The notes beneath the pieces are model-generated. The model saw nothing but the letters and a program-made list of their open reading frames with translations, was not told the origin of the DNA and searched no databases. From Bog-756 sp963725275 (lineage in GTDB: Bacteria > Actinomycetota > Acidimicrobiia > Acidimicrobiales > RAAP-2): DNA of 64,000 bases. Both the position numbers and the translations under genes were made by a program. Shown here piece after piece: positions 35,547 to 43,801 of the stretch. The stretch is from the NCBI GenBank assembly GCA_963725275.1, contig CAVRXS010000005.1, forward strand, positions 62,001 to 126,000, written 5' to 3'. Numbering within the stretch: position 1 is the stretch's first letter; every line of letters begins with the position of its first letter.

Positions 35547-36555
35547 CGCTCACCAGATCCCGGACCAGTGCCACACCCTGCTCGTAGCGGGGACTGAGGA
35601 TGCCCGGCAGTGCGAGGCCCGAAGCCAGGTTGCGCTGCACCGCCTCGCAGATGATCCGGTCCTCCTCGAGGATCGCCAGGGAGCCGTCCACCGCTGCCTG
35701 CGCCGCACGCGCCGACGTGCCCGGGGCGAAGCTGAAGGTGTACTCGACCCGGGTGGTCGTCGGCCCGGTGGGCCAGAAGCTCTCGAGACAGAGCCCCGAC
35801 GGGTAGAGATTGAGGGCGAGCCCCGGGAAGCGCCAGAGCCAGGCACCGTCGGTCACCGCCCCGTCCCGGGTGGGCGCCGAGTGGACCGCGACCGCGCCGT
35901 CCACCTCCACCCGGTACCGGGAGGCGTCGATGCTCCGGTTGAGGCTCCGGTGGACCAGGGGGATGTGGTAGCCCTCCTGGTAGTTCTCCGCGTAGACCTT
36001 CCAGTTGCACCCGATCTCGTGGCTCGAACGGTGGGTCACGTCGTAGGTCTCCATGGCGAACGGCGCCGCGTGCTCGGTGAACGCGCCGAGCCAGGAGGCA
36101 AGATCGGGGGCGGACGGATCGGGGTTCACGAACAGCAGCCCCCGCCAGGTCGCCACCGACACCGGCACCAGCGAGAAGTCCGACGCGGCCACCTCCTCGC
36201 CGAAGTCACGGGCCGATCGGAGGGTGCCGTCGAGTCCGTATGCCCAGCCGTGGTAGCCGCAGACGAACGAGCGGACGGAACCACAACCCTCACCGACCAG
36301 GGACCCGGCGCGGTGGCGGCAGATGTTGTGGAATCCGCGGAGGACGCCCCGGTCGTTGACGACGACCAGCGGGAATCCGGCCAGCCAGACGGCGCGGTAC
36401 TGCCCGGGTCGTTCGAGGCCGGCCGCATCGCCCAGTGCCGTCCATTCGCGGGCGAACACGGCGCGTCGCTCGGCCTCGTAGCGATCCGGGTCCAGATAGT
36501 CGGTGGCCGGCGGCGCTGCGTCCCGGGCCGGTCCTCGGTCGGCGTGCTCGCCCAC
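35527..36555 (-). CDS. Rieske non-heme iron oxygenase, alpha subunit type
   Basis: A 342-residue protein. Rieske ligands are CRH in NICRHRAGSL and CGYH in CGYHGWAYGLDG; the mononuclear iron site is NWKVYAENYQEGYHIPLVH, with the Asp/Glu toward the C-terminus. The shape resembles terminal oxygenases of the KshA/choline-monooxygenase type. GGAGGAGTGG precedes GTG 36555. It is the second Rieske protein in the window and again no ferredoxin or reductase gene is close. It heads a minus-strand operon with the alpha/beta hydrolase. Confidence 0.9.
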   Translation of the reverse strand: MGEHADRGPARDAAPPATDYLDPDRYEAERRAVFAREWTALGDAAGLERPGQYRAVWLAGFPLVVVNDRGVLRGFHNICRHRAGSLVGEGCGSVRSFVCGYHGWAYGLDGTLRSARDFGEEVAASDFSLVPVSVATWRGLLFVNPDPSAPDLASWLGAFTEHAAPFAMETYDVTHRSSHEIGCNWKVYAENYQEGYHIPLVHRSLNRSIDASRYRVEVDGAVAVHSAPTRDGAVTDGAWLWRFPGLALNLYPSGLCLESFWPTGPTTTRVEYTFSFAPGTSARAAQAAVDGSLAILEEDRIICEAVQRNLASGLALPGILSPRYEQGVALVRDLVSGALARP

Positions 36556-36674
36556 TCCACTCCTCCGCTCTCGTCGGTGCCGGATCCCCGCTCATCATGC
36601 CAGTGGGCCGGGCCTGCGACGCCGGGACGAACCGGATGGTGACGCGAGGCGAACCAAATGGTAGAGAAGGGGCC

Positions 36675-37445
36675 GTGATCACCCGCGAGCTCGACGGACC
36701 CGTCGCCATCGTCATCCTGGACCGGCCCGAGGCCCGCAACGCCCTGACGGCCGCCATGATGTCGGACCTGCGGACCGTCCTGGCCGAGGCCGACGCCGAC
36801 CCGTCGGTGCGGGTCGTGGTGCTGACCGGCCGCGACCCCGCCTTCTGTGCCGGTCTGGACTTCAAGGACCTCGCTCGCACCTACCGCGACATCGGCTCGC
36901 AGCAATCCCAGGACGAGACCGCCCCCCGTGGCCTCGTCCCACGGTCCACGATCCCCCGGATCGGCGCAATCAACGGAGCGGCGGTCACCGGTGGGCTGGA
37001 GCTCGCGCTCGGGTGCGACTTCCTGATCGCATCCGAGCGTGCCACGTTCGCCGACACCCACGCCCGCGTCGGCGTGATGCCGGCCGGCGGCATGACCATC
37101 CGCCTGCCGCAGCTGATCGGCATCAACCGCGCCCGCCAGATGTCGTTGACCGGCGATTTCGTGGACGCAGCCACCGCGTGCGCCTGGGGATTGGTCAACG
37201 AAGTGGTCCCCCACGCCGACCTGCTCCGGCGGGCGACCGAGGTGGGACGGGCGATCGCGGAGTCGGACCGGGAGACGGTCACCGAGCTGCGGCGGATGTA
37301 CGACGCCCTCGCGTTCCGGTCCGACGAGGAGGCATACCGCGAGGAGGAACGCTGGTCGGCACAGTGGATGCGCGAGCGGTTCGACGAGGGGTCGTTCTTG
37401 TCGCGCCGGGAGCGGATCGTCGAACGAGGTGCTGCGCAGCAGTGA
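36675..37445 (+). CDS. Enoyl-CoA hydratase/isomerase family protein
   Basis: A 256-residue crotonase: VAIVILDRPEARNALTAAM at the start, the oxyanion hole in FCAGLDFKDL and NGAAVTGGLELALGCDF with the first catalytic Glu, then VGVMPAGGMTIRLPQLIG. The second Glu position (THARVG) is replaced, which points to isomerase or lyase chemistry. GAGAAGGGG before GTG 36675 supports this start over an upstream ATG at 36636. It is divergent from the Rieske operon. Confidence 0.87.
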   Translation: MITRELDGPVAIVILDRPEARNALTAAMMSDLRTVLAEADADPSVRVVVLTGRDPAFCAGLDFKDLARTYRDIGSQQSQDETAPRGLVPRSTIPRIGAINGAAVTGGLELALGCDFLIASERATFADTHARVGVMPAGGMTIRLPQLIGINRARQMSLTGDFVDAATACAWGLVNEVVPHADLLRRATEVGRAIAESDRETVTELRRMYDALAFRSDEEAYREEERWSAQWMRERFDEGSFLSRRERIVERGAAQQ

Positions 37446-37516
37446 GTATCAGTGGCTGTTCCGTGAGTCGGCCCGGCCCCCGACGCACCCCGGTCACCTT
37501 GTCGTGCGGGTCACGG

Positions 37517-38476
37517 TCAGCCCTTGGACGTGATCCCCACCACCGATGTCCCGGTCAGCTGATCTCTCGCCGACCCGAAGAACGGGGCGTCGCCGAACGC
37601 GAAGACACCACCGTCTGCGGCCACGGTCCAGTATCCGGTCCCATCAGGATCGGCTGCGATACCGACCATCGGTGCGTTGATGGTCCTCCCACCCATCGAG
37701 CCTGAGTACCGGGCATCGCCGAAGGCGAAGACCCCGCCGTCGGAGGCGACCAGCCAGTAGCCCTTGCCGTCAGAGGTGGACGCCATCCCGACGATCGGCT
37801 CGTTCAAGGGCTTGGCGCCCATCGAGCCGAAGAAACCCGCAGCGCCGAAGGCGAAGACGCCGCCGTCCGCTGCGACCTCCCAGTATCCGCTGCCGTCTGG
37901 CGTTGCTGCGATCCCGACAACCGGAGCGGTGAGCCGAGTATCGCCCATCGAGCCGAAGAACCTGGCGCCACAAATTGCGAACACCCCGCCGTTCGATGTG
38001 GAGAGCCACGCACCGAATGGAGCCGTGGCGATACCGACCAGTGGAGTTGATTGATACGACCCCGCCGATTCGGGCCCGTTGCATTCGCCGTCGACATAGC
38101 CCTGCGGTATTCCCGCGTCGGCATACTGCGAGATCCCTTGAACGAAGTACGAAGACTGCCCAACCCAGTAGCCTTGACCGTCGGCGTTCGCCGAGATGCC
38201 GTCACACTGTGTCACCGACGGAATCGGGGTCCCGGGACCGTTCCCGCAGTCCGTCCTGTCGATGTCGTCCAGCGGGTCTCCGGCCCTGTTCTTCCCAATG
38301 CCGGCCAGGTAGGGGGCGTTGTATGCGTACGTGGCTCCGCTCGCTGTCACGAGCCAGTACCCGGGAGAAGGCGTCGCCGGCGGGGTTCGGGGATTCGCCA
38401 CCGCTCCTACCGGCTCGACGCCGAGCATGGTCACGACGAAGGTGATGACGATGAGGAGCGGGACACGGCGCTTCAC
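37517..38476 (-). CDS. Secreted repeat protein (GYW..DGGVFAFGDA repeats)
   Basis: A 319-residue protein with an N-terminal signal peptide (VKRRVPLLIVITFVVTMLG, cleavage near VGAVA). The mature part has at least four tandem repeats of about 42 residues, each PxVGIAxxPDGxGYWxVAxDGGVFAFGxAxFFGSMG followed by a variable joint, and a partial last repeat. The pattern suggests a beta-propeller or beta-helix surface protein. AGGAGGTCAGCC precedes GTG 38476. The function is unknown. The gene is divergent from the adenylate cyclase and looks less GC-rich than its neighbours. Confidence 0.8.
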   Translation of the reverse strand: MKRRVPLLIVITFVVTMLGVEPVGAVANPRTPPATPSPGYWLVTASGATYAYNAPYLAGIGKNRAGDPLDDIDRTDCGNGPGTPIPSVTQCDGISANADGQGYWVGQSSYFVQGISQYADAGIPQGYVDGECNGPESAGSYQSTPLVGIATAPFGAWLSTSNGGVFAICGARFFGSMGDTRLTAPVVGIAATPDGSGYWEVAADGGVFAFGAAGFFGSMGAKPLNEPIVGMASTSDGKGYWLVASDGGVFAFGDARYSGSMGGRTINAPMVGIAADPDGTGYWTVAADGGVFAFGDAPFFGSARDQLTGTSVVGITSKG

Positions 38477-38629
38477 GGCTGACCTCCTGGCTTCGAGCAA
38501 CGTACCCGGCGGACTTCGCCTCCGACGCCACATTGGTAGCACGGTGGGGTTGCCCCCGCTGTGCCGTTCGGTCACCGGAGTGTCGGGATGGTGGATCTGA
38601 CGGGATGCGTCGTGTGTACTTGTGCACCA

Positions 38630-39715
38630 ATGGAACCCGAAGAATTCACAGCTCTCGGCGTGTACGACCCTCGGGACCCGAATGCCGAGCTTCGACTGGA
38701 GCTTCTGCAGTACGTGACGGGTCTCGGCGCGACAACTGACGAGTTGGTGACCTTCAGGGACACGCTTCCGGCACTGGCAGGCGTGCTCTCTGTCCGGGGT
38801 GGACCGGCTCTGACCCTCGAGGAGGCAGCCGAACGATCGGGTCTGAGTACGCTCGAAGTGCGGGGGCTCGCACAAGCGGTCGGCATCCCCGACCCCGAAC
38901 CCGAAGTCCCCGAGTTCACCGAGGGGTTCGTGGAATTCATGTCGAACATGAATGCGTTCGCCGATGTCTTCGGCGAGGATGCCAGCATTCAGTTGTTGCG
39001 GGTGTTCGGGCTGGCGATGTCGCGAATCGCTGACGCCGTGATCTCCTCGTTCCTGGTCAACGTCGCACCCGCTGCTCAACGCGAAGACCCCGTCGGTCTG
39101 GGTGTCGCCCGCGCCAATGTCGAAGCTGCCTCGCTGCTTCGTATCTTCGGACCGGCGCTGGACGCACTCTTTCGTCAGCACCTGCTCATCGCACGGCGGT
39201 TGACCAACTTGGACGAGGAGCTCGTGGGCATCGAACGCCGCTCGCTCGTCGTCGGGTTCGTCGACCTGGTGGGCTCGACGGAGCTCGGCGAGAAACTCGA
39301 TCTCAACGAGCTCGGAAGAGCATTGAGCGAGTTCGAGCGCACCACCACGGAGACCATCACCGAGGGCGGCGGCCGTGTCGTCAAACTCATCGGCGACGAG
39401 ATCATGTACACCGCTCCGGATGCCGTGTCGGCTGCCTCCATTGCGCTCGACCTGGCAGATGCCTTCGATGGTCACATCACCATCCCGCAGGTGCGGGTCG
39501 GGCTGGCGAGCGGCGAGGTCCTGCTCCGGGATGGCGATGTGTTCGGACCGATCGTCAACCTGGCCAGCCGTGCCGGCAAGCTCGGCCAGCCCGGCGAAGT
39601 CGTCACGACCTCAGATGTTGCAACTGCCGCCGGGCTGCCGCATGTCTCGTTGGGGACGCACCACCTGAACGGTATTCCCGGTCAGGTCGAACTCCATCGG
39701 CTCATCCGGAGTTAG
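38630..39715 (+). CDS. Class III adenylate cyclase, Rv1264-like
   Basis: About 361 residues. An N-terminal helical regulatory domain (LELLQYVTGLGATTDELVTF, then LTLEEAAERSGLSTLEVRGL) is like the pH-sensing autoinhibitory domain of Mycobacterium tuberculosis Rv1264. The catalytic domain has both metal Asp residues (VGFVDLVGSTELG and KLIGDEIMY), the substrate Lys of VVKLIG and the transition-state pair in VNLASRAGKLG, so it should be active as a homodimer. ATG 38630 matches the family N-terminus; an ATG at 38588 has a better ribosome site (GGAG). Product is cAMP. Confidence 0.87.
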   Translation: MEPEEFTALGVYDPRDPNAELRLELLQYVTGLGATTDELVTFRDTLPALAGVLSVRGGPALTLEEAAERSGLSTLEVRGLAQAVGIPDPEPEVPEFTEGFVEFMSNMNAFADVFGEDASIQLLRVFGLAMSRIADAVISSFLVNVAPAAQREDPVGLGVARANVEAASLLRIFGPALDALFRQHLLIARRLTNLDEELVGIERRSLVVGFVDLVGSTELGEKLDLNELGRALSEFERTTTETITEGGGRVVKLIGDEIMYTAPDAVSAASIALDLADAFDGHITIPQVRVGLASGEVLLRDGDVFGPIVNLASRAGKLGQPGEVVTTSDVATAAGLPHVSLGTHHLNGIPGQVELHRLIRS

Positions 39716-39788
39716 CTATCGTGACGACCCCCGGCGGCAACGGAGGGCGTGACCACCCATGGAAGAGCGCTTCGGAGGGGAGGGACTC

Positions 39789-40205
39789 ATGACCAGTGCA
39801 GCGTCGTCCATTCCGGCCGAGCTCTCGATGGTGGTGCTCACGTCACGTGACGTGCCCGAGCTCCGCCGCTTCTACCGGGCGCTCGGCTGGTCTGAGCAGG
39901 CGGGGGCCACCGACGAGTTGTGCCGTTTCGAGCTGGGGCAGGTGGTGCTGACGCTGTACCCGGACGAACGCCCTGTCGACGAGCAGCAACCCCACGGGCC
40001 GTCGCACTCGCACGTCACCTTGGTCGTGGCTCTGCCGTCCCGGGAGCTGCTCGATGAGGCACACCGCACCGCGCTCGATGCGGGAGCCGAGGCCGTGAGT
40101 CCCCCGACCGACCAGTCATGGGGCGGCCGGGCGAGTGTGGTGGCCGATCCCGACGGGAACCGCTGGGAGTTTCTCTGGGTCCCTACCCACCCGCCCGAGC
40201 ACTGA
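39789..40205 (+). CDS. VOC-family (glyoxalase-like) protein
   Basis: A 138-residue single-domain VOC protein: SMVVLTSRDVPELRRFYRALGW, HSHVTLVVALPSRELLDEAH and the C-terminal strand VVADPDGNRWEFLWVP. GGAGGGGAGGG lies before ATG 39789. Fifteen bases separate it from the SnoaL gene. Substrate is unknown. Confidence 0.78.
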   Translation: MTSAASSIPAELSMVVLTSRDVPELRRFYRALGWSEQAGATDELCRFELGQVVLTLYPDERPVDEQQPHGPSHSHVTLVVALPSRELLDEAHRTALDAGAEAVSPPTDQSWGGRASVVADPDGNRWEFLWVPTHPPEH

Positions 40206-40219
40206 GCGAGGAGAACACC

Positions 40220-40663
40220 ATGACCGACCCAGCCGTCACCGACGAGGGATCCGCCAACAAGGAGGTGGTCCGTCGGTTCTGGGCCGCCCTGTACGCCCGA
40301 GACTGGGACGCCATCGCCTCGTTCTTCACTGCAGAGAGCGAGTACACCGACGTGCCGTCCCCCGCGGAAGACGTTGCCCACGGCCCGGCACAGGTGGTAG
40401 CCCGTTTGCGCCTCGGTCTCGAGCGCATCTCCGGCTACGAGCACGAGCTCCGGTTGATGGTGGCCGAGGGCGGGACCGTGGTGACCGAGCACGCCGAGAC
40501 CTGGCACTGGCACACCGGGGAGCAGGTGACCCTGCCCTTCGTCTCGGTCCAGGAGCTGCGCGACGGGTCGATCCTGCGCTGGTGGGACTACTGGGACCTG
40601 CAGACCCTCATGAACGCCGCACCCGACTGGTGGATCGAGCACATCGCCGCCGGGTACACCTGA
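40220..40663 (+). CDS. SnoaL/limonene-epoxide-hydrolase-like NTF2-fold protein
   Basis: A 147-residue protein: KEVVRRFWAALYARDWDAIASFF, the active-cavity segment SEYTDVPSPAED, and VTEHAETWHWHTGEQ with a C-terminal RWWDYWDLQTLM. The RWWDYWD motif and the HAETWHW strand place it near the limonene-epoxide-hydrolase branch, but the Arg-x-Asp pair is not clear, so catalysis is uncertain. GAGGAGAACACC precedes the ATG. It is probably in one transcript with the VOC gene. Confidence 0.75.
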   Translation: MTDPAVTDEGSANKEVVRRFWAALYARDWDAIASFFTAESEYTDVPSPAEDVAHGPAQVVARLRLGLERISGYEHELRLMVAEGGTVVTEHAETWHWHTGEQVTLPFVSVQELRDGSILRWWDYWDLQTLMNAAPDWWIEHIAAGYT

Positions 40664-40702
40664 CCACTCCGGCGGGGCCGGCGGCGCCGCCGACGACGTG
40701 AC

Positions 40703-41788
40703 TCAGAGCACCACTACCGAGCGGAGCACCTCGCCGCGTTCCATCCGGTGGAAGGCCTCCTCCACCTCGTCGAGCGCGATGGTCTCGCTCACGAACCGGT
40801 CGAGGTCGAGGCGTCCCTGCAGGTAGAGGTCCACGAGCATCGGAAAGTCTCGGGACGGCAGGCAGTCCCCGTACCAGCTCGGCTTGAGCCGTCCGCCGCG
40901 CCCGAAGAAGTCGATCATGGGTAGATCGATGCGCATCTCGGGCGTCGGCACCCCGACCTGCACGAGGGTGCCGGCCAGATCCCGCGCGTAGAAGGCCTGT
41001 TCGAGGACCTTCGGGTGGCCGACGGCCTCGATGCACACGTCGGCGCCGTTGCCCCCGGTGACGGCCTGCACGGCCGAGACAGCGTCCTCAACCGATGCGT
41101 CGACGACGTGGGTTGCGCCGAACTCGCGGGCGAGCGCGAGCTTGCCCGCGTCGAGGTCGATGGCCACGATCGTGGCGGCTCCGGCCAGGCGCGCGCCGGC
41201 CACGGCTGCACAGCCCACACCGCCGCACCCGAACACGGCGACCGAGTCGCCCGGACCGACCTCCCCGGTGAGCAGCGACGCCCCGAGGCCGGCCATCACC
41301 CCGCACCCGAGCAGGCCGACGGCCTCGGGCCGGGCAGCGGGATCGACCTTGGTGCACTGACCGGCTGCCACCAGCGTCTTCTCGGCGAATGCCCCGATGC
41401 CGAGCGCAGGAGAGAGGGGCGTCCCGTCGCCCAGGGTCATCCGCTGGGTGGCGTTGTGGGTGGCGAAGCAGTACCAGGGCCGGCCACGCCGGCACGAGCG
41501 GCACTCACCGCAGACGGCCCTCCAGTTGAGGACCACGAAGTCGGACGGTGCCACCGAGGTGACGTCCGGACCCACCGCCTCGACCACACCGGCCGCCTCA
41601 TGGCCGAGAAGGAAGGGGAACTCGTCGTTGATCCCGCCTTCGCGGTAGTGCAGGTCGGTATGGCACACGCCACACGCCTGCACCCGGACCAGCGCTTCGC
41701 CCGGTCCCGGGTCGGGGACCACGACGGTGGTCACCTGGACCGGTGCGCCCTTGGCAGTCGCCACCACGCCCCGCACCTCAGACGGCAT
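40703..41788 (-). CDS. mscR: S-(hydroxymethyl)mycothiol dehydrogenase (formaldehyde detoxification)
   Basis: A 361-residue zinc alcohol dehydrogenase. Catalytic zinc ligands lie in ACGVCHTDLHYREGG and GHEAAG; structural zinc Cys residues in CGECRSCRRGRPWYC; the nucleotide fold is FGCGGVGCAAVAGA with IDLDAGKL. The segments REGGINDEFPFLLGHEAAG and FYARDLAGTLVQVGVPTPEMR match mycobacterial mycothiol-dependent formaldehyde dehydrogenase closely. It implies mycothiol as the cell thiol. GAGGAGGTGTC precedes ATG 41788, which fixes the start. Confidence 0.87.
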   Translation of the reverse strand: MPSEVRGVVATAKGAPVQVTTVVVPDPGPGEALVRVQACGVCHTDLHYREGGINDEFPFLLGHEAAGVVEAVGPDVTSVAPSDFVVLNWRAVCGECRSCRRGRPWYCFATHNATQRMTLGDGTPLSPALGIGAFAEKTLVAAGQCTKVDPAARPEAVGLLGCGVMAGLGASLLTGEVGPGDSVAVFGCGGVGCAAVAGARLAGAATIVAIDLDAGKLALAREFGATHVVDASVEDAVSAVQAVTGGNGADVCIEAVGHPKVLEQAFYARDLAGTLVQVGVPTPEMRIDLPMIDFFGRGGRLKPSWYGDCLPSRDFPMLVDLYLQGRLDLDRFVSETIALDEVEEAFHRMERGEVLRSVVVL

Positions 41789-41852
41789 GACACCTCCTCG
41801 TCCGTGTCCCGGTCGGGCACAGTGTGGCATGCGCCGCCGGATCGGCACACCA

Positions 41853-43217
41853 TCAGGCGAGGGTGGCCAGGATCTCCTCGATGATGGCGATCGACGTGTC
41901 CGGATGGAGGAGGGCCAGGCGTCCGACCGGCTCCCCCTCCCACGTGGTGGGGGTGACCAATCCGATCTGGTCGGTGAGCAGCTCGGTCGACCAGGCCTCG
42001 TACGTGGCCCGGTCCCACCCGACCCGTCGGAAGAGGACCACCGAGAGCTCGGGCCGCCGGACCAGCTCCAGGTAGGGAGTCCCCTCGATGAGATCGGCCG
42101 TCTGCTGGGCCACGTCGAGCACCGTCTCGATCGCGTCGCGGTACGCATCGGTCCCGTAGACGGCCAGCGAGAACCAGAGGGGCAGGCCCCGCGCCCGGCG
42201 GGTCAGGTGATAGGCGTAGTCGCTCGGGTTCCACTCCTGGGGAGCATCGCTGTGGAGCACCTCGAGATAGGAGGCGTCCTGGGTGTGTACCGCCTTGGCC
42301 AGGTTCGGCTCGCGGTAGAGCAGGGCGGCGCAGTCGAAGGGTGCGAACAACCACTTGTGGGGGTCGACCACGAAGGAGTCCGCGCGCTCGATGCCGTCGA
42401 ACCGGTCCCGCACCGACGGGGCGAAGAGGGCGGCGCAGCCGTAGGCCCCGTCCACGTGGAACCAGAGCGCACGCTCGGCGGATACCGCGGCCACTCCGGC
42501 CAGGTCGTCGATGATCCCGCCGTTGGTGGTGCCGCCGGTCGCGACCACCGCGATCGCATGGTCGCCGCGCGGGTCAGCGTCCAGCGCCGTCGCCAGGCCC
42601 TCGCCGGTCAGCCGGTGGTCGTCGCAGGGCACCACCAGGGCCTCGACGCCCAGGACCTGGAGCGCTTTGCCGACAGAGGAGTGGGCATCCTCGCTGATCG
42701 CGACCACCGGCCGGGCCGGCGCCCGCCCGCCCATCCGGTGAGCGGCCGTGTCGCGTGCGACCATCAGGGCGGACAGGTTGCCGGCAGACCCCCCGGACAC
42801 GAAGCACCCGCCGGCTCCTCTGGGCAGGCCGGCCAGACCGGCGAGCACACCGAGCGCCTGGTTCTCGGCGGCGACCGCGCCCGCCGCCTCCATCCAGGAG
42901 GTCCCCTGGAGAGACGAGCAGGCCACGACCATGTCGAAGAGCAGGGACGCCTTGGTCGGTGCCGCCGGGATGAACGAGAGGAACCGCGGGCTGTCGCAGG
43001 AGATCACCGCGGTGGCCAGCTTGTTCTCGAAGACGTCCATGATGTGCTCGGGGTCGGTGCCGGTGCGCGAGATAAGCCCGTCCAGGCTCGAGGCCAGCGA
43101 CTCGGCGCCCGACCCTCCGTAGTCGAGCGGCACAGGGTGGAGTGCGAGACGCCAGCGGCAGTACTCGAGGATGAGGTCGGTCAGCGCCTCGTCGTAGACG
43201 AACATCGGATTGCGCAT
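41853..43217 (-). CDS. Pyridoxal-phosphate-dependent decarboxylase (aromatic amino acid decarboxylase type)
   Basis: A 454-residue fold-type I PLP enzyme of group II. The N-terminal PxFLSFIPAAPTK region, the cofactor loop FVSGGSAGNLSAL, the Asp in WFHVDGAYG and the Schiff-base Lys in VDPHKWLF are clear. It should decarboxylate an aromatic or small amino acid to the amine. AAGGG precedes ATG 43217; an upstream in-frame ATG adds a low-quality N-terminus. It sits between mscR and the methyltransferase locus with no clear link to either. Confidence 0.87.
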   Translation of the reverse strand: MRNPMFVYDEALTDLILEYCRWRLALHPVPLDYGGSGAESLASSLDGLISRTGTDPEHIMDVFENKLATAVISCDSPRFLSFIPAAPTKASLLFDMVVACSSLQGTSWMEAAGAVAAENQALGVLAGLAGLPRGAGGCFVSGGSAGNLSALMVARDTAAHRMGGRAPARPVVAISEDAHSSVGKALQVLGVEALVVPCDDHRLTGEGLATALDADPRGDHAIAVVATGGTTNGGIIDDLAGVAAVSAERALWFHVDGAYGCAALFAPSVRDRFDGIERADSFVVDPHKWLFAPFDCAALLYREPNLAKAVHTQDASYLEVLHSDAPQEWNPSDYAYHLTRRARGLPLWFSLAVYGTDAYRDAIETVLDVAQQTADLIEGTPYLELVRRPELSVVLFRRVGWDRATYEAWSTELLTDQIGLVTPTTWEGEPVGRLALLHPDTSIAIIEEILATLA

Positions 43218-43240
43218 GGGGTCCCTTCTCGACTCGGCGC

Positions 43241-43801
43241 TCAGGACTCCCGCCGGTGGAGGGAGACCGCGTACGCCGCATCCGGGGTGAACGGTTCTGC
43301 CGACCATGTTGCCCATCGGCCCTCCGGCACGAGTCCCGACGCCCGGCAGTCAGCGTCGTACGCGCTCACCGGGTAACGCTCGTCCAGTTGGAACCCGGCG
43401 ACCAGGAGCCCCCCGACCCCGAGGTGCCGAGCGCACCCCGCCACCAGCGCAGCCTGGGTTCCCGGGGGCGTGAACAACGGGACATTGCCCGCCATGACCA
43501 CGAGGCCGAAGGGGCGTCCGAGGTCGAGGTCGGCGATGTCTCCGACCTCGAATTCGACGCCCGGCCCGCGCTGGCGGGCGGTGGCGATCATCGACGGGTC
43601 GCGGTCGACGCCGACAACGGGGATCCCCCGCCGCGTCAGCTCGATGGCGACCCTGCCGCTGCCGCACCCTGCGTCGAGCACCGAGGACGGGTCGAGCGCG
43701 GCGACGAATGCAGCTTCGCCGTGCACGTCGACCCCGGAGGCGGCCAGGTCGTCGAAGCGCCGCTGGTAGGTGTCGCCGTCCCAGGGGGCCGGCCCGCTCA
43801 C
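43241..43801 (-). CDS. Class I SAM-dependent methyltransferase
   Basis: A 186-residue methyltransferase: motif I SVLDAGCGSGRVAIELTRRG, motif II VVGVDRDPSMIATAR, then FEVGDIADLDLGRPFGLVVMAGN (motif III-IV). The TYQRRFDDLAASG N-terminus is typical of small-molecule methyltransferases. GTG 43801 overlaps the stop of the upstream gene (GTGA), so it is translationally coupled to the nuclease-like protein. Whether it belongs to the DNA-modification locus is open. Confidence 0.82.
   Translation of the reverse strand: MSGPAPWDGDTYQRRFDDLAASGVDVHGEAAFVAALDPSSVLDAGCGSGRVAIELTRRGIPVVGVDRDPSMIATARQRGPGVEFEVGDIADLDLGRPFGLVVMAGNVPLFTPPGTQAALVAGCARHLGVGGLLVAGFQLDERYPVSAYDADCRASGLVPEGRWATWSAEPFTPDAAYAVSLHRRES

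Noticed and set aside
37517..39475. A 652-codon minus-strand open frame spanning the repeat protein and the cyclase
   Set aside because: Only the 3' half (37517-38476) has coding features, a ribosome site and a signal peptide. The rest is the antisense shadow of the cyclase.
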